In this document: in pieces, positions 17,804-28,096 of the stretch
How positions within the stretch are numbered: the first letter of the stretch is position 1
Layout: each line of letters opens with the position of its first letter
NCBI GenBank assembly: GCA_944363975.1
Contig: CALVVU010000003.1
Coordinates: forward strand, 186,001 to 250,000
DNA: 64,000 nt
Source: Candidatus Coprovivens excrementavium
GTDB taxonomy: Bacteria; Bacillota_I; Bacilli_A; RF39; UBA660
Reading direction: 5' to 3'
Position numbers and translations under genes: made by a program
The notes under the pieces: model-generated
What the model saw: the letters and a program-made list of their open reading frames with translations, nothing else
Databases searched by the model: none
Told to the model about the DNA's origin: nothing

Positions 17804-18886
17804 ATGAAAACATTAAAAGATGATAAAACATTAGATCAAGTTTTAGCTGATATAGAAAAACAATTTGGTAAAGGGTCAATTATGAAACTTGGTTCCGATG
17901 CTCATTTAAATATTGAAGCAACTTCTTCTGGTTCAATTACACTTGATGTGGCTTTAGGAGTTGGTGGATATCCAAAAGGTCGTATTGTAGAAATTTATGG
18001 CCCAGAGTCATCTGGAAAAACGACTTTTGCTTTGCATGCAATTGCTGAAGTACAAAAAAATGGTGGTAGAGCAGCATTTATAGATGCGGAGCATGCATTA
18101 GATCCAGTTTATGCTAAAAATTTAGGGGTTAATCTAGATGAATTGTTACTTTCACAGCCTGATACAGGAGAACAGGCTTTAGATATTTGTGAAGCTTTAG
18201 TTAGAAGTGAAATTATTGATTTAGTTGTAATAGATTCAGTTGCGGCGTTAGTACCTCAGGCTGAAATTGAAGGTGAAATGGGTGATTCTCATGTTGGCTT
18301 ACAAGCTCGTTTGATGAGCCAAGCATTGCGAAAATTATCTGGTACTTTAAACAAAACAAAAACAACAGCTATATTTATTAATCAATTACGTGAAAAAGTT
18401 GGTGTTATGTTTGGAAATCCAGAGACAACTCCTGGAGGTAGAGCGTTGAAATTTTATTCTTCTATTAGATTAGAAGTACGTCGCGCTGAACAAATAAAAC
18501 AAGGTGATAAAGTTATTGGAAATAGAACAAATGTTAAAATTGTAAAAAACAAAGTTGCTCCACCATTTAGAACAGCTACATTAGATATTATGTATGGCGA
18601 AGGTGTTTCTAAAGAAGGTGAAATTGTTGATTTAGCAACAGAAATAGATGTTTTAGAAAAAAGTGGTGCTTGGTATTCTTACAATGGCGAAAAGATTGGG
18701 CAAGGCAAAGAAAATGTTAAATTATTATTAAAGGAAAATACAGATTTACGTGATGAATTAGAATATAAAATTAGAGAACATTATAATATTTTAAATGGTA
18801 TGAAGAAACCTAAAGGAAGTAAAAAAACGATTACTAAAGAAGATGATATTAAGATAGATCCAGAAACTGGTGAAGTTTTAGAATAA
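17804..18886 (+). CDS. recA: Recombinase RecA
   Basis: RecA is the strand-exchange ATPase and LexA co-protease. Walker [10 protein letters not shown] lies near residue 66, Walker [12 protein letters not shown]1 loop around [10 protein letters not shown] and L2 around [16 protein letters not shown]. The C terminus is acidic ([17 protein letters not shown]). Length 360 aa is normal, with no intein. It has its own LexA-box promoter and terminator. The start ATG follows GGGAGG. Confidence 0.98.
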   Translation: MKTLKDDKTLDQVLADIEKQFGKGSIMKLGSDAHLNIEATSSGSITLDVALGVGGYPKGRIVEIYGPESSGKTTFALHAIAEVQKNGGRAAFIDAEHALDPVYAKNLGVNLDELLLSQPDTGEQALDICEALVRSEIIDLVVIDSVAALVPQAEIEGEMGDSHVGLQARLMSQALRKLSGTLNKTKTTAIFINQLREKVGVMFGNPETTPGGRALKFYSSIRLEVRRAEQIKQGDKVIGNRTNVKIVKNKVAPPFRTATLDIMYGEGVSKEGEIVDLATEIDVLEKSGAWYSYNGEKIGQGKENVKLLLKENTDLRDELEYKIREHYNILNGMKKPKGSKKTITKEDDIKIDPETGEVLE

Positions 18887-18912
18887 GAAAAGATGAATCT
18901 TTTCTTTTTTTC
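18886..18912 (+). terminator. Intrinsic terminator of recA
   Basis: AGAAAAGAT (18886-18894) pairs with ATCTTTTCT (18897-18905), followed by T's. The loop is very tight, so one base pair probably opens. Confidence 0.8.
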
Positions 18913-18968
18913 TTTTTGGTTGAAAAAAGCAAAAAAATTAATTATAATAAGTTTGTAGATGATTAGAT

Positions 18969-18977
18969 TGTTATAAT
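18969..18977 (+). promoter_or_regulatory. Extended -10 promoter of rny
   Basis: TGTTATAAT; start predicted near 18984, leader about 24 nt with GGAGGT ribosome site. Confidence 0.7.
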
Positions 18978-19007
18978 TTTTCTATAAAATAGATTTGGAG
19001 GTACAAA

Positions 19008-20561
19008 ATGGACAATATGTTAATGGCCATTTTAGCGCTTCTTGTGGGGATTTTTTTAGGTGTTATTATAATTTTAATCGTTGTATTTATTCGTAATAAG
19101 AATAATGAGAATAATGCAACTAAAATCATTGATCAAGCAAAAAAGGAAGCTGAAAAGCAAAAGAGAGATGCTCTATTAGAATTGAAAGAAGAGTCTTATC
19201 GTCTTAAACAAGAAACAGATAAAGAAATAAAAGAAAAGAAAGCAGAACTTAAAGATTCAGAGGAAAGATTATTACAACGTGAGAAAAACTTAGATAAAAG
19301 AGAAGAAATTTTACAAAATAGAGATACTTTGTTAGATCAAAAAGATAATAATTTACTTAATAAACAAAAAGAATTACAAGAAAAAGAAGCTAAAATTGAC
19401 GAAATATTAAAAAAAGAAATGGAGCAATTGGAGATAGTTGCTAAGTTTTCTAAAGAAAAAGCTCATGATTTGATTATGAAGAGAGTCGAAGAAAATATGG
19501 CTCTTGAAATAGCTGATTATATTAAAGAAAAAGAAGCAGAAGCTAAATTAAAAGCAAATGAAATTGCTAAAGGTATGATAGTTTCGAGTATGCAACGTTA
19601 TTCAAATGACGTAGCTAATGAGCAGACAGTTAGTACAATAACGTTACCTAATGATGAGATGAAAGGTCGTTTAATAGGACGTGAAGGACGTAATATTAGA
19701 ACAATTGAATCGGTAACAGGAGTTGATTTGATTATTGATGATACTCCTGAAGCAATTGTTATTTCATCTTTTGATCCTTTGAGACGAGAAATAGCTAAAA
19801 TTACAATTGAAACGTTGATTAAGGATGGTAGAATTCATCCAGCAAGAATCGAAGAAGTTTATGATAAAGTTTCAAAAGATATGGTAGAAAAAATTACCGA
19901 AATGGGTAATGAAGCATGTTATGAATTAGGTTTAACTAAAGTTGATCCTAAGTTAGTAAATTTAATTGGTAAATTAAATTTTAGAACAAGTTATGGCCAA
20001 AATGCATTACAACATTCAAAAGAAGTTGGTCACTTATGTGGATTATTAGCTTCAGAATTAGGTGAAAATGTTAATTTAGCTAAAAGAGCTGGTTTATTAC
20101 ATGATATAGGTAAAGCTATTGATTTTGAAGTAGAAGGAAGTCATGTTGAACTTGGAGAGGAAATTGCTAAAAAATATCATGAAGATTCTGTTGTTATTAA
20201 TGCAATAAAATCGCATCATGGTGATGCTGAAGCAACTAGTGTCATTTCTGTATTAGTACAAGTAGCTGATACTTTATCTGCTGCAAGACCTGGTGCTCGT
20301 AATGATTCGTTGGAAAATTATATAAAACGTTTGGAACAACTTGAAGAAATTGGAAATAGCTTTGAAGGAGTAGAGAAAACCTTTGCAATGCAAGCTGGTA
20401 GAGAAGTTCGTGTGATGGTTAAACCTGAAGAGATAGATGATTCTCAAAGTTATAAGATTGCTCGTGAAATGAAAGAAAAAATTGAGAATGAAATGCAATA
20501 CCCTGGGACAATTAAGATTACTGTTATTAGGGAGACTAGAGCACAAGAGGAGGCAAAATAA
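19008..20561 (+). CDS. rny: Ribonuclease Y
   Basis: RNase Y is the membrane-anchored endoribonuclease that starts bulk mRNA decay in Firmicutes. It has an N-terminal membrane helix (MLMAILALLVGIFLGVIIIL), a long Lys/Glu coiled coil to about residue 200, a KH domain (IGREGRNIRTIE) and an HD phosphohydrolase domain with HD at ~364 (LLHDIGKAID) and SHHGD. 517 aa, full length. recA-rny adjacency matches Bacillus. RNase J is also in this window at 28.1-29.8 kb. Confidence 0.97.
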   Translation: MDNMLMAILALLVGIFLGVIIILIVVFIRNKNNENNATKIIDQAKKEAEKQKRDALLELKEESYRLKQETDKEIKEKKAELKDSEERLLQREKNLDKREEILQNRDTLLDQKDNNLLNKQKELQEKEAKIDEILKKEMEQLEIVAKFSKEKAHDLIMKRVEENMALEIADYIKEKEAEAKLKANEIAKGMIVSSMQRYSNDVANEQTVSTITLPNDEMKGRLIGREGRNIRTIESVTGVDLIIDDTPEAIVISSFDPLRREIAKITIETLIKDGRIHPARIEEVYDKVSKDMVEKITEMGNEACYELGLTKVDPKLVNLIGKLNFRTSYGQNALQHSKEVGHLCGLLASELGENVNLAKRAGLLHDIGKAIDFEVEGSHVELGEEIAKKYHEDSVVINAIKSHHGDAEATSVISVLVQVADTLSAARPGARNDSLENYIKRLEQLEEIGNSFEGVEKTFAMQAGREVRVMVKPEEIDDSQSYKIAREMKEKIENEMQYPGTIKITVIRETRAQEEAK

Positions 20562-20571
20562 GCCTTTTTTT
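20551..20571 (+). terminator. Short intrinsic terminator of rny
   Basis: AGGC (20551-20554) pairs with GCCT (20562-20565), then a long T tract. The stem uses the last rny codons and is short but GC-rich. Confidence 0.55.
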
Positions 20572-20598
20572 GTTGCATTGAAATTAGAAAATAGTTTG

Positions 20599-20607
20599 TG
20601 ATATAAT
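20599..20607 (+). promoter_or_regulatory. Extended -10 promoter of the giant surface protein gene
   Basis: TGATATAAT at 20599-20607; start predicted near 20614, about 20 nt before the ATG at 20634. The ribosome site (AGAGAG) is weak. Confidence 0.65.
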
Positions 20608-20633
20608 ATTTATAATAAGAGAGTTGTAGAATT

Positions 20634-23600
20634 ATGAGAAATTTAAAAAAGAGAAAGATTAGTGTTATTTTATTTATTATATTTTTAATATTAGGAATAT
20701 GTATTTTGTATGGGCAAAGTAGATTTAGTCATGAGGTGAATATCGATAAAACTAATCCAATGATTTCGGTTGGAGAAGATGGATGGGATTATGGAAGATG
20801 GGAAATGTCTTCTGTTTTGTCAACTACAGCGAATAATTATAATGTTAGCGAAGATGGCCTTGAATTAGTTGGTACTTTGTCTAGTGATTTGTTAGAAGAT
20901 AATGAAGTAACTTTATCTACTTGGGGACAATTGGAAGATGGATCGTTATTAACTAATATAGAAAAAAATGAGTTTGTAGTTAATTTACCTTTGTATTTAT
21001 TTTATACATATAGTATTGATTATCCTATGAGTTATGATGAAGAAAAGAATGCATTAGTTTTTTCTAATAATGAAACTGATATTCTTGGATATGTAAAAAT
21101 GCCTGACGGTATAGATTATTGTGATTATAATAGTATGGATTGTTCTACATTAGAAAATGATTATTTATGGATGTATGATGAATTTCAAGTTTATATTTAT
21201 AATAATAAGGAAATAACTACGGATGTTGAAAATTATAATTTTAATTTTGATGTTACTTATAGTTTTACTTCAAAAGAAATTGGTTTAGGTACAATAAATA
21301 TTGTTTATCCTTATATTGTATTTGAAAATGATAATTATGTTGATTTTCCACCTCTAAGTTTAACATTGAATAGTAATGAAGAAACTAATATTTCTTTAGA
21401 TAACGTTGGCGCTGAAACAGAAAAAATATTTGACGAATGGCAGAGTGAATGGGGCATTCAAAGTACAGAGCATGATTTTTATATTGAATATGGGGTACAG
21501 GGATTTATTTTGGCAAATGAGAACTTTTCATTGAATTTCGAATTAAATAATGAAGATGGAGAAATACTTGCTTATACATGTAATTCTGATGAGTATTTTA
21601 ATGATATAGAAAATAGCAATTGTAATAATAATTATAATAGCTCAATAATGCTTAAATATAATGTAGTTGTTGGTTATGATTTTGAAGATGATTCTACTAA
21701 TAAAAGTGGAGATATGGGAATAAAAATTAATCTTATTACAAACGAAGAACCATTAGAAAAGAATTTAGAATGGCATTTTAATTATGATAAAAATGAGAAT
21801 GTTGATATAAATTATCCAGTTGGAACTAGTTTAGAATTTAATCAAACTTTAACTTCCGATAATGCTGGTATTGGGGCAATTAATCAGTTACGTAATAATG
21901 ATACTGTTTCATTTAATTGGTTATTAGAAGCAGGAACTGATTCATTAAATGATTCGACATCAGGAATAGTAAAAGCCTTTAATTTGTGGAATTTAACAGA
22001 AAATGGAAGTGTAGATTATACAGTTGAGCTTGGTACTAATGGTGGAGTTTTGGATACTTCATATAGTACAGAGATTAATCCATATATATTGAATGATAAT
22101 TATGAAATAGTTTCTTTTTATCCGCAGGATGATATTGAATATAATTATTTGTTAAGTGGTAATACTTATGTTTTAGATAAAGTTTTAGATGTTGCTAATT
22201 ACACAGATAAAATGGTATATATTAAAATTGATGATAAATATGAATTGATTGGTTCTTATAAAAAGAATGAAAATGGCAATATAGTTTATGTTGCTAATGA
22301 TGATAGGACTATGTCAAATGATAATGTATCTGTTAGTAATCCAATTGTTTTACCTGAAGGAACTAAAGATATAAAGGTTAGCTATACAGGTAAAAGAGCA
22401 GCTGTTTATTTAGGTTTTAATTTTGAAACGAAGTTAAGTTCTAACCAAGATATTATTAGTTATATTGATGATTTAAATAATCAAGATTTAGTTTTAAAAA
22501 ATCAAAGTTTTGTGAAGTGTAATGATAGTGTAACAAATGAAAGTACAGGAACTTATTTAACAGAGTTAGAAAGTAATACTTATTCTGATATAGTTAGTGT
22601 AGTTAATGATAAGGAAAATGATAGTAATTCTATTAGTATAACTTCTTATGTATATGAACAGATAAATTATAATGCTAATTCTTTAGAAATTGCTAAAGAA
22701 GTAATAAATGAGCAAAGTGCTGCAACATTTTATCTTTTATTGCCAGTTGGTGCTACTTTAGATGGTAATATTCAGATTAGTAAGTATGGTAATAATGAAA
22801 TTGCTGAATATACTTTAGAAAAAATAGATAACTATAAAGATAGTAATCGTTCTTTATTAATAGTTAATATTAAACAAATAGATGATAATTATTATATAAC
22901 AGATAATTATGTTCAATCGGGCTTTGCTATTAATTATAATTTATTGTATAGTGATGCTAATAATTTAATATATGGGAATGTTTTAAATAATGATATAGCA
23001 TATGTTAGTAATACTAATTTAAGCGACGGATATACCAATCCTTTAGATGTCAGTGATAATTTATTTAGTTCAATAGAAGTTAAAAGTATTTTTAATGAAT
23101 TATTAGGAACAGATTCAAGTAAGAATAAAATGTTTATAACAGGTAAAGTTACATTAGATGAAATATCAGTAATCGAAGGAACATATGAAAAGTTGGTAAA
23201 AAACGAATTGGAAAATGAATATAGTACTAAAACTAATGTAGTTGAAAGTAATAATTATATTTATCGTTTACAGTATGTATTAGGCTCTAATTATGAAGAA
23301 ATAAAAAATGTTATTTTAGTAGATAAGTTAGAAAATAGTTATGTTGATAATAATTATTTTAAAGGAATATTAGAAAATATTGATATTACTTATTTAAAAG
23401 AAATGGGAGTTAATCCAGTAGTATATTATTCAACTAATAATAATGTTAATCTTGAACAAATAGATTTAAGTAATGTTGATTGGTCGACTAATAAACCTAG
23501 TGATATGTCTAAAGTTGTAGCTATAGCTGTAGACTGTGGTGATTATATTTTTAAAGGAACAGAGAATAAGACGTTGTTTGTTGATATAGTTATGAAAGCT

Positions 23601-26174
23601 ACTAATAGTTATCGTGATGATATAAAAGCTTATAATGAATCATTTATGTATTATAGTAGTATTAATAGTGGTAGTAATAAAGTTTTAAAAACTAATATGA
23701 CAGAGACGACTTTAAATAAAGCTACTGTTTCTTTAGAAGCAACAGCTAATATTGGAAATGGTACTGAATTAAATCCAGCTATTATTCAAGATAAATTGTC
23801 TTATGAACTTAAATTAAGTAATAATAGTGATCTATATGATTATGATGATTTAGAAATTGAAGTAAAATTACCACAAGGATTAAAATTTGTACCTGGTGAT
23901 GATCAAGAAAATATTGATTATTCTTATGATGAAGTGAATAATACTTTGATATATAAAATTTTAAATTTAAAAGAATTAGAAAAAATGAATATCTTAGTAA
24001 ATTTGGAAGTTGATTTAGATAATATAGATTTTAGTAAAGTAATGATATCAAGTATAAAATTATCTAAGTTAGGAAATAATCAGTATAATGGGGATGAGAT
24101 TAGACTTTATAATCAATTAAAGGTTCCTGTATTGGAATTTGGTAAGTATGCTAAGACAGAAGATACAGGTGATTTTAGTGATTTGGCTTCTTTAATTATT
24201 AAAAGTGGTGAGACATATCAATATCGTATTAAAATTGATAATATATCAGCTGTTGGAGCTAATAGTATAGTAGTAAAGGATAATGTGCCAGAAGGATTAA
24301 TAGTAGATGAAAATACAATTACGAATAATGGTGTTTATGATAGTAGTAATCATCTTGTTACATGGAATGTTGATACTTTAAATGCTTATGATAGTATTTC
24401 TTTAGAATATAGTGTTAAAGTTCCAACAGATATATCTTTAGGAACTTTGTATAGAAGTAGTGCTCATATTAGTTTGGTAAATCCTTTTGATAAAAGTTTA
24501 ATGTTATATGATGATGATACTAATATTATAAGTACTTTATATCAAGTTGTATCAGACATTAAATTAGAAAATAAATTGGAAGGTTTGTTAGCTGATTATA
24601 ACAAGAAATTTAAATATGAAATAGAATTTAATGGTGATGCTAGTAGTACCGGTAGGTATGATGTTGTTGATAAAAATAATGAAGTAGTTGGTGTATTGGA
24701 AATAGATAGTGAAGGAAAAGGTGTATATAATGCATTATTATCTGCTGATGAAAGCTTAATAATTAGATTATTGCCTAGTGGAATTAATTATTCAATTAAG
24801 CAAGAGCTTGTTGAAGGTTATGAAGTAGAAACAAATGTTACTAGTACTAAAGATGATGCTTCTATTATTATAGAAGGAATTACTAATGAAGAAAGATTAG
24901 CTAATTATATTTTTACAAATAAATATGATGTTAAAACTTCATTAAATATTGGAGCTAATGTTACTTATGATAAAGATATTAGTTTACAAGATTTTAAATT
25001 GTCGTTAAAGGATAGTAATGGTGTTTTGGAAGAAAAAGAAATTGATGATACTGGAAGAGTAGAATTCTCAACTATAAATTATGATAATGTTGAGGGACAA
25101 TATATTTATTATGTTAGTCAAGTTGATCTTGGAGATAGGAAAATTGCTTATGATACGATGATATACAAAATTGTTGTTAATCTTGTTAATGATGGTAAGG
25201 GAACCTTAAATAAAGAAGTAAATTATTATAATAAATTAGATGAAAGAGTAACAGATATTGTATTTAATAATGTTTATATACCAAATGGCTTAGTTATTGG
25301 AAATATAAATAGTAGTGATTATGTTGATAATAATAAGCTATTTAATTATGAAATTATAATATCAAATGTTACAGGTAGTTATGATGTTGTTGATATGGAA
25401 AATAATAAAATAACTACGCTTGTGGCTGATGATAATGAAATGATTAATTACTCAGTTAATTTGAATAGTGATGAACGAATTAAGATTGTTGATTTACCTC
25501 AAGGGTTGGATTATAGAATAGCCCAAAATATTGAAGATTATTATACAGTTAAAGTTGATAATTTAAATTATCAAATTGATAACGATAAAAAACAAATTAT
25601 TGTTAGTGGAATAACAGAAGATGATACGACGCAAATAATTTTTAATAATAATTATGTTACTGTAGGAGAATTCCAACCAAAAGTGGAAGTTGTATTAGAA
25701 GATAAATTATTAGAAGATAAAGAATTTCAGTTTATGATAAAAGATGTTTCTAATGGTAGTAGTAATGGTTATATTGAATATGCAGAAAATAATTTAGATG
25801 GGGAAGTTATATTTAAAAATATTTCTTATAATAAGCCTGGAAAATATATTTATGAAATTACACAAGTAAAAGGAAATTCTAATCATATTTATTATGATTT
25901 AGGTAAATGCTTATTAACAATTGAATTAATTGATAATGGTAATGGAACAATGAAGGTTCTTTCTAATACTTATGAATTTACTGGTAATAATGATTATTTT
26001 GTTAATAGGTATTCTGTAGATCCAATTATTAAAGATGAAGTTGACGATGTTACGAATGTTAATCCAGAAACTCATGATCGAATATTTATTATTGGAATTT
26101 TATTAGGTATTGTACTAATCTTATTTGTGATTGAAGGAAGAATTAAACGTCGAAAATATGAATTGAAGATTTAA
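20634..26174 (+). CDS. Giant cell-surface protein with pilin-like isopeptide modules
   Basis: This 1846-aa secreted protein has an uncleaved or late-cleaved signal anchor at ~8-27. A long Asn/Asp/Tyr-rich ectodomain follows, then a DUF11-like repeat (~1204-1290, NSIVVKDNVPEGLIVDENT). Two kinds of module then alternate: ~1307-1425 and ~1549-1670 (KYEIEFNGDASSTGRYDV type), and ~1432-1545 and ~1677-1795. The latter resemble the Spy0128/FctA pilin fold with internal Lys-Asn isopeptide bonds (FKLSLKDSNG, YDTMIYKIVVNLVNDGKG). The C terminus is NPETHD (1810-1815), a hydrophobic span and a basic tail (GRIKRRKYELKI), a layout like a sortase signal but without LPxTG. No sortase gene is in the window. 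Likely an adhesin or stalk. Confidence 0.85.
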   Translation: MRNLKKRKISVILFIIFLILGICILYGQSRFSHEVNIDKTNPMISVGEDGWDYGRWEMSSVLSTTANNYNVSEDGLELVGTLSSDLLEDNEVTLSTWGQLEDGSLLTNIEKNEFVVNLPLYLFYTYSIDYPMSYDEEKNALVFSNNETDILGYVKMPDGIDYCDYNSMDCSTLENDYLWMYDEFQVYIYNNKEITTDVENYNFNFDVTYSFTSKEIGLGTINIVYPYIVFENDNYVDFPPLSLTLNSNEETNISLDNVGAETEKIFDEWQSEWGIQSTEHDFYIEYGVQGFILANENFSLNFELNNEDGEILAYTCNSDEYFNDIENSNCNNNYNSSIMLKYNVVVGYDFEDDSTNKSGDMGIKINLITNEEPLEKNLEWHFNYDKNENVDINYPVGTSLEFNQTLTSDNAGIGAINQLRNNDTVSFNWLLEAGTDSLNDSTSGIVKAFNLWNLTENGSVDYTVELGTNGGVLDTSYSTEINPYILNDNYEIVSFYPQDDIEYNYLLSGNTYVLDKVLDVANYTDKMVYIKIDDKYELIGSYKKNENGNIVYVANDDRTMSNDNVSVSNPIVLPEGTKDIKVSYTGKRAAVYLGFNFETKLSSNQDIISYIDDLNNQDLVLKNQSFVKCNDSVTNESTGTYLTELESNTYSDIVSVVNDKENDSNSISITSYVYEQINYNANSLEIAKEVINEQSAATFYLLLPVGATLDGNIQISKYGNNEIAEYTLEKIDNYKDSNRSLLIVNIKQIDDNYYITDNYVQSGFAINYNLLYSDANNLIYGNVLNNDIAYVSNTNLSDGYTNPLDVSDNLFSSIEVKSIFNELLGTDSSKNKMFITGKVTLDEISVIEGTYEKLVKNELENEYSTKTNVVESNNYIYRLQYVLGSNYEEIKNVILVDKLENSYVDNNYFKGILENIDITYLKEMGVNPVVYYSTNNNVNLEQIDLSNVDWSTNKPSDMSKVVAIAVDCGDYIFKGTENKTLFVDIVMKATNSYRDDIKAYNESFMYYSSINSGSNKVLKTNMTETTLNKATVSLEATANIGNGTELNPAIIQDKLSYELKLSNNSDLYDYDDLEIEVKLPQGLKFVPGDDQENIDYSYDEVNNTLIYKILNLKELEKMNILVNLEVDLDNIDFSKVMISSIKLSKLGNNQYNGDEIRLYNQLKVPVLEFGKYAKTEDTGDFSDLASLIIKSGETYQYRIKIDNISAVGANSIVVKDNVPEGLIVDENTITNNGVYDSSNHLVTWNVDTLNAYDSISLEYSVKVPTDISLGTLYRSSAHISLVNPFDKSLMLYDDDTNIISTLYQVVSDIKLENKLEGLLADYNKKFKYEIEFNGDASSTGRYDVVDKNNEVVGVLEIDSEGKGVYNALLSADESLIIRLLPSGINYSIKQELVEGYEVETNVTSTKDDASIIIEGITNEERLANYIFTNKYDVKTSLNIGANVTYDKDISLQDFKLSLKDSNGVLEEKEIDDTGRVEFSTINYDNVEGQYIYYVSQVDLGDRKIAYDTMIYKIVVNLVNDGKGTLNKEVNYYNKLDERVTDIVFNNVYIPNGLVIGNINSSDYVDNNKLFNYEIIISNVTGSYDVVDMENNKITTLVADDNEMINYSVNLNSDERIKIVDLPQGLDYRIAQNIEDYYTVKVDNLNYQIDNDKKQIIVSGITEDDTTQIIFNNNYVTVGEFQPKVEVVLEDKLLEDKEFQFMIKDVSNGSSNGYIEYAENNLDGEVIFKNISYNKPGKYIYEITQVKGNSNHIYYDLGKCLLTIELIDNGNGTMKVLSNTYEFTGNNDYFVNRYSVDPIIKDEVDDVTNVNPETHDRIFIIGILLGIVLILFVIEGRIKRRKYELKI

Positions 26175-26187
26175 TTCTTCTTTTTTA
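26165..26187 (+). terminator. Weak intrinsic terminator
   Basis: GAAGA (26165-26169) pairs with TCTTC (26176-26180) before a T tract, and the next promoter starts at 26190. Confidence 0.5.
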
Positions 26188-26189
26188 TT

Positions 26190-26198
26190 TGATATAAT
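26190..26198 (+). promoter_or_regulatory. Extended -10 promoter of SDR gene
   Basis: TGATATAAT; predicted start near 26205 falls at the first bases of AGGAGG, leaving a leader of about 13 nt. Confidence 0.75.
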
Positions 26199-26217
26199 TT
26201 TGATAGGAGGATTGAAT

Positions 26218-26997
26218 ATGAAATTAGAAAATAAAGTTGCAGTTGTTACTGGAGGAGCTAAGGGAAATGGTTTTGGAATTGTAAAAGTATTTCTAAAGTA
26301 TGGAGCTAAAGTAGCTGTTTTAGATTATGATGATGAAGTTTTGAATATTTCAAAAAAATTAAATAGTGACAAAGTAAGAGGATATCATGTAGATATAAGG
26401 GATAAAAAAGCTATTGATGAAACTGTCAATGATATTATTAATCAATTTGGAAAAATAGATGTTCTAGTTAATAATGCGGGAGTTTGTAACTTGGCTAAAT
26501 TTAGTGAAATGTCTGATGAGTTAAGAGATTTTCATTTTGATATAAATATTAAAGGTACTTGGAATGTAACTAAGTCTTGTTTAGGTTATATGACTAAGAA
26601 TACAGGTTCAATTGTTAATCTTTCAAGTGTTACTGGTCCAATGGTTGCTGATAGTGGAGAAGTTGCTTATGCAACTACAAAAGCTGCAATATTAGGCTTT
26701 ACTAAGGCTTTGGCAGCAGAATTGGTGACTGATGGAATAAGAGTAAATGCTATTTTACCTGGTTATATAAGAACTCCAATGGTTGATGGAATGGCTAAAG
26801 AAACTAATCCTGGTAATCCAGAAAGTGTTGTTGAAGGAATTGCAGCAGGTATTCCAATGGGAAGGTTAGGAACAATTGAAGAATTAGGTGAATTAGCAGC
26901 TTTTTTAGCTAGTGATGAATCTAGTTATATAACAGCTCAAGGAATTGTTATAGATGGAGGTAGTACACTTCCTGAAACAATGAGTATGGGAGTATAA
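26218..26997 (+). CDS. SDR-family NAD(P)-dependent oxidoreductase
   Basis: This is a short-chain dehydrogenase/reductase with a Rossmann fold. The nucleotide motif TGGAKGNGFGI, the NNAG strand motif, the catalytic Ser in NLSSVTG and YATTK (YxxxK) are all present, followed by PGYIRTPM. 259 aa. The sequence is close to the 3-oxoacyl-ACP reductase/UcpA-like branch, but substrate cannot be assigned, and no fatty-acid genes are nearby. The ATG at 26218 is set by AGGAGG; the in-frame TTG at 26200 would precede the predicted transcription start. It is a single-gene unit. Confidence 0.9.
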   Translation: MKLENKVAVVTGGAKGNGFGIVKVFLKYGAKVAVLDYDDEVLNISKKLNSDKVRGYHVDIRDKKAIDETVNDIINQFGKIDVLVNNAGVCNLAKFSEMSDELRDFHFDINIKGTWNVTKSCLGYMTKNTGSIVNLSSVTGPMVADSGEVAYATTKAAILGFTKALAAELVTDGIRVNAILPGYIRTPMVDGMAKETNPGNPESVVEGIAAGIPMGRLGTIEELGELAAFLASDESSYITAQGIVIDGGSTLPETMSMGV

Positions 26998-27026
26998 AAA
27001 AACAGTTCGAATGAACTGTTTTTATT
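26997..27026. terminator. Bidirectional terminator
   Basis: AACAGTTC (27001-27008) pairs with GAACTGTT (27013-27020), with A's on one side and T's on the other. It serves the convergent SDR and carboxypeptidase genes. Confidence 0.9.
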
Positions 27027-28029
27027 TTAAATTACGAGGATTTTTAAAACGAATAAAATATTCATAGTATTCTTCGAAAGTTATATCATGCTCTTGAATG
27101 TATTTAGCACATTCAAGGCCACAATAGCGGTAATGCCATGGCTCGTATTGATATCCAGTTATATATTCTTTTCCTTCAGGAAATCTAATAATAAAACCAT
27201 ATTTGTAAGCATTTTTACTTACCCAAGTAAATGATTTTGTTTTTGAATAATCATCATTAGTAAAAGGATAATCACGAACATCGAATGCATAACCTGTTTG
27301 GTGTTCAGAATATCCTGCACGAGCAGAATATGTATCAGCTGTTTCTTGCCCATCTTGATTAACCCATCCTTGATAAATTGACTTTTGAGATTCATAACTG
27401 CGATATGCTGAATTTATTTTAAAACCATAACCGGCTTCTTTAGCATCTTCATACATTTTTAAAAAGGCTTCATAACATTCTTTAGATAATTTAAATGATG
27501 TTCCATAAAGATTATAGGAAGCCTCAACGTCAACTAAGTCTTGACCTTGATAATTACCATCAGCATAGTAATGTTTATTTAAAATAACGAATTTACCAAG
27601 AGTAGTATCTGTTGCTTCTGTTTGGGTGTAAAATTCTACATCTATATGGGTATTAATTCTAGTTACAATTTCTTGTGGCTCTAAATTCTGATGATCTTGA
27701 TAATATTTAAGATATTTTTCTAGGTAATCATCAATATAATATGTTTCTTTAATAATAGAATAGGCTTGCTCATGATTAATTTTATTATCAATGAGATAAT
27801 TTATATTAGATGAATTGACTTCTTCTAGAATGAATGAAATTTCTTCGTCTGTGTAATTTAAATTTTTTAAATCTTTTATAATCTTTTCATTTTCATTAGG
27901 AGTTTCTATTTTAAAATTATTTTCAAAATATTTTTGATATATATTTATAGATATATAACTAATAATTATAACTAAAAAGATTGTTATTAATAGTTTTATA
28001 CTTTTTTTTATTTTTCTTTTCTTTTTCAT
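27022..28029 (-). CDS. D-alanyl-D-alanine carboxypeptidase, VanY/LAS family
   Basis: This is a zinc metallopeptidase that trims the terminal D-Ala from peptidoglycan stems. There is an N-terminal membrane anchor (IKLLITIFLVIIISYISINIY), then a ~110-residue N-terminal region of short repeated helices (LNYTDEEISFILEEVNSS). The LAS catalytic domain follows: SAYRSYESQKSIY, zinc ligands in SEHQTGYAFDV and EPWHYRY. 335 aa. It is transcribed alone on the minus strand; TGATAAAAT upstream is a plausible extended -10. Confidence 0.92.
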   Translation of the reverse strand: MKKKRKIKKSIKLLITIFLVIIISYISINIYQKYFENNFKIETPNENEKIIKDLKNLNYTDEEISFILEEVNSSNINYLIDNKINHEQAYSIIKETYYIDDYLEKYLKYYQDHQNLEPQEIVTRINTHIDVEFYTQTEATDTTLGKFVILNKHYYADGNYQGQDLVDVEASYNLYGTSFKLSKECYEAFLKMYEDAKEAGYGFKINSAYRSYESQKSIYQGWVNQDGQETADTYSARAGYSEHQTGYAFDVRDYPFTNDDYSKTKSFTWVSKNAYKYGFIIRFPEGKEYITGYQYEPWHYRYCGLECAKYIQEHDITFEEYYEYFIRFKNPRNLK

Positions 28030-28063
28030 ATTGTCACCTTATTATATTTTATCATATTTTGAG

Positions 28064-28096
28064 AATAAAAAAACTTTAAAGTTTTCTTTAAAGTTT
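28064..28096 (-). terminator. Intrinsic terminator of rnjA
   Basis: On the minus strand AAACTTTAAAG pairs perfectly with CTTTAAAGTTT across 4 nt, followed by seven T's. It separates RNase J from the downstream carboxypeptidase. Confidence 0.88.
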
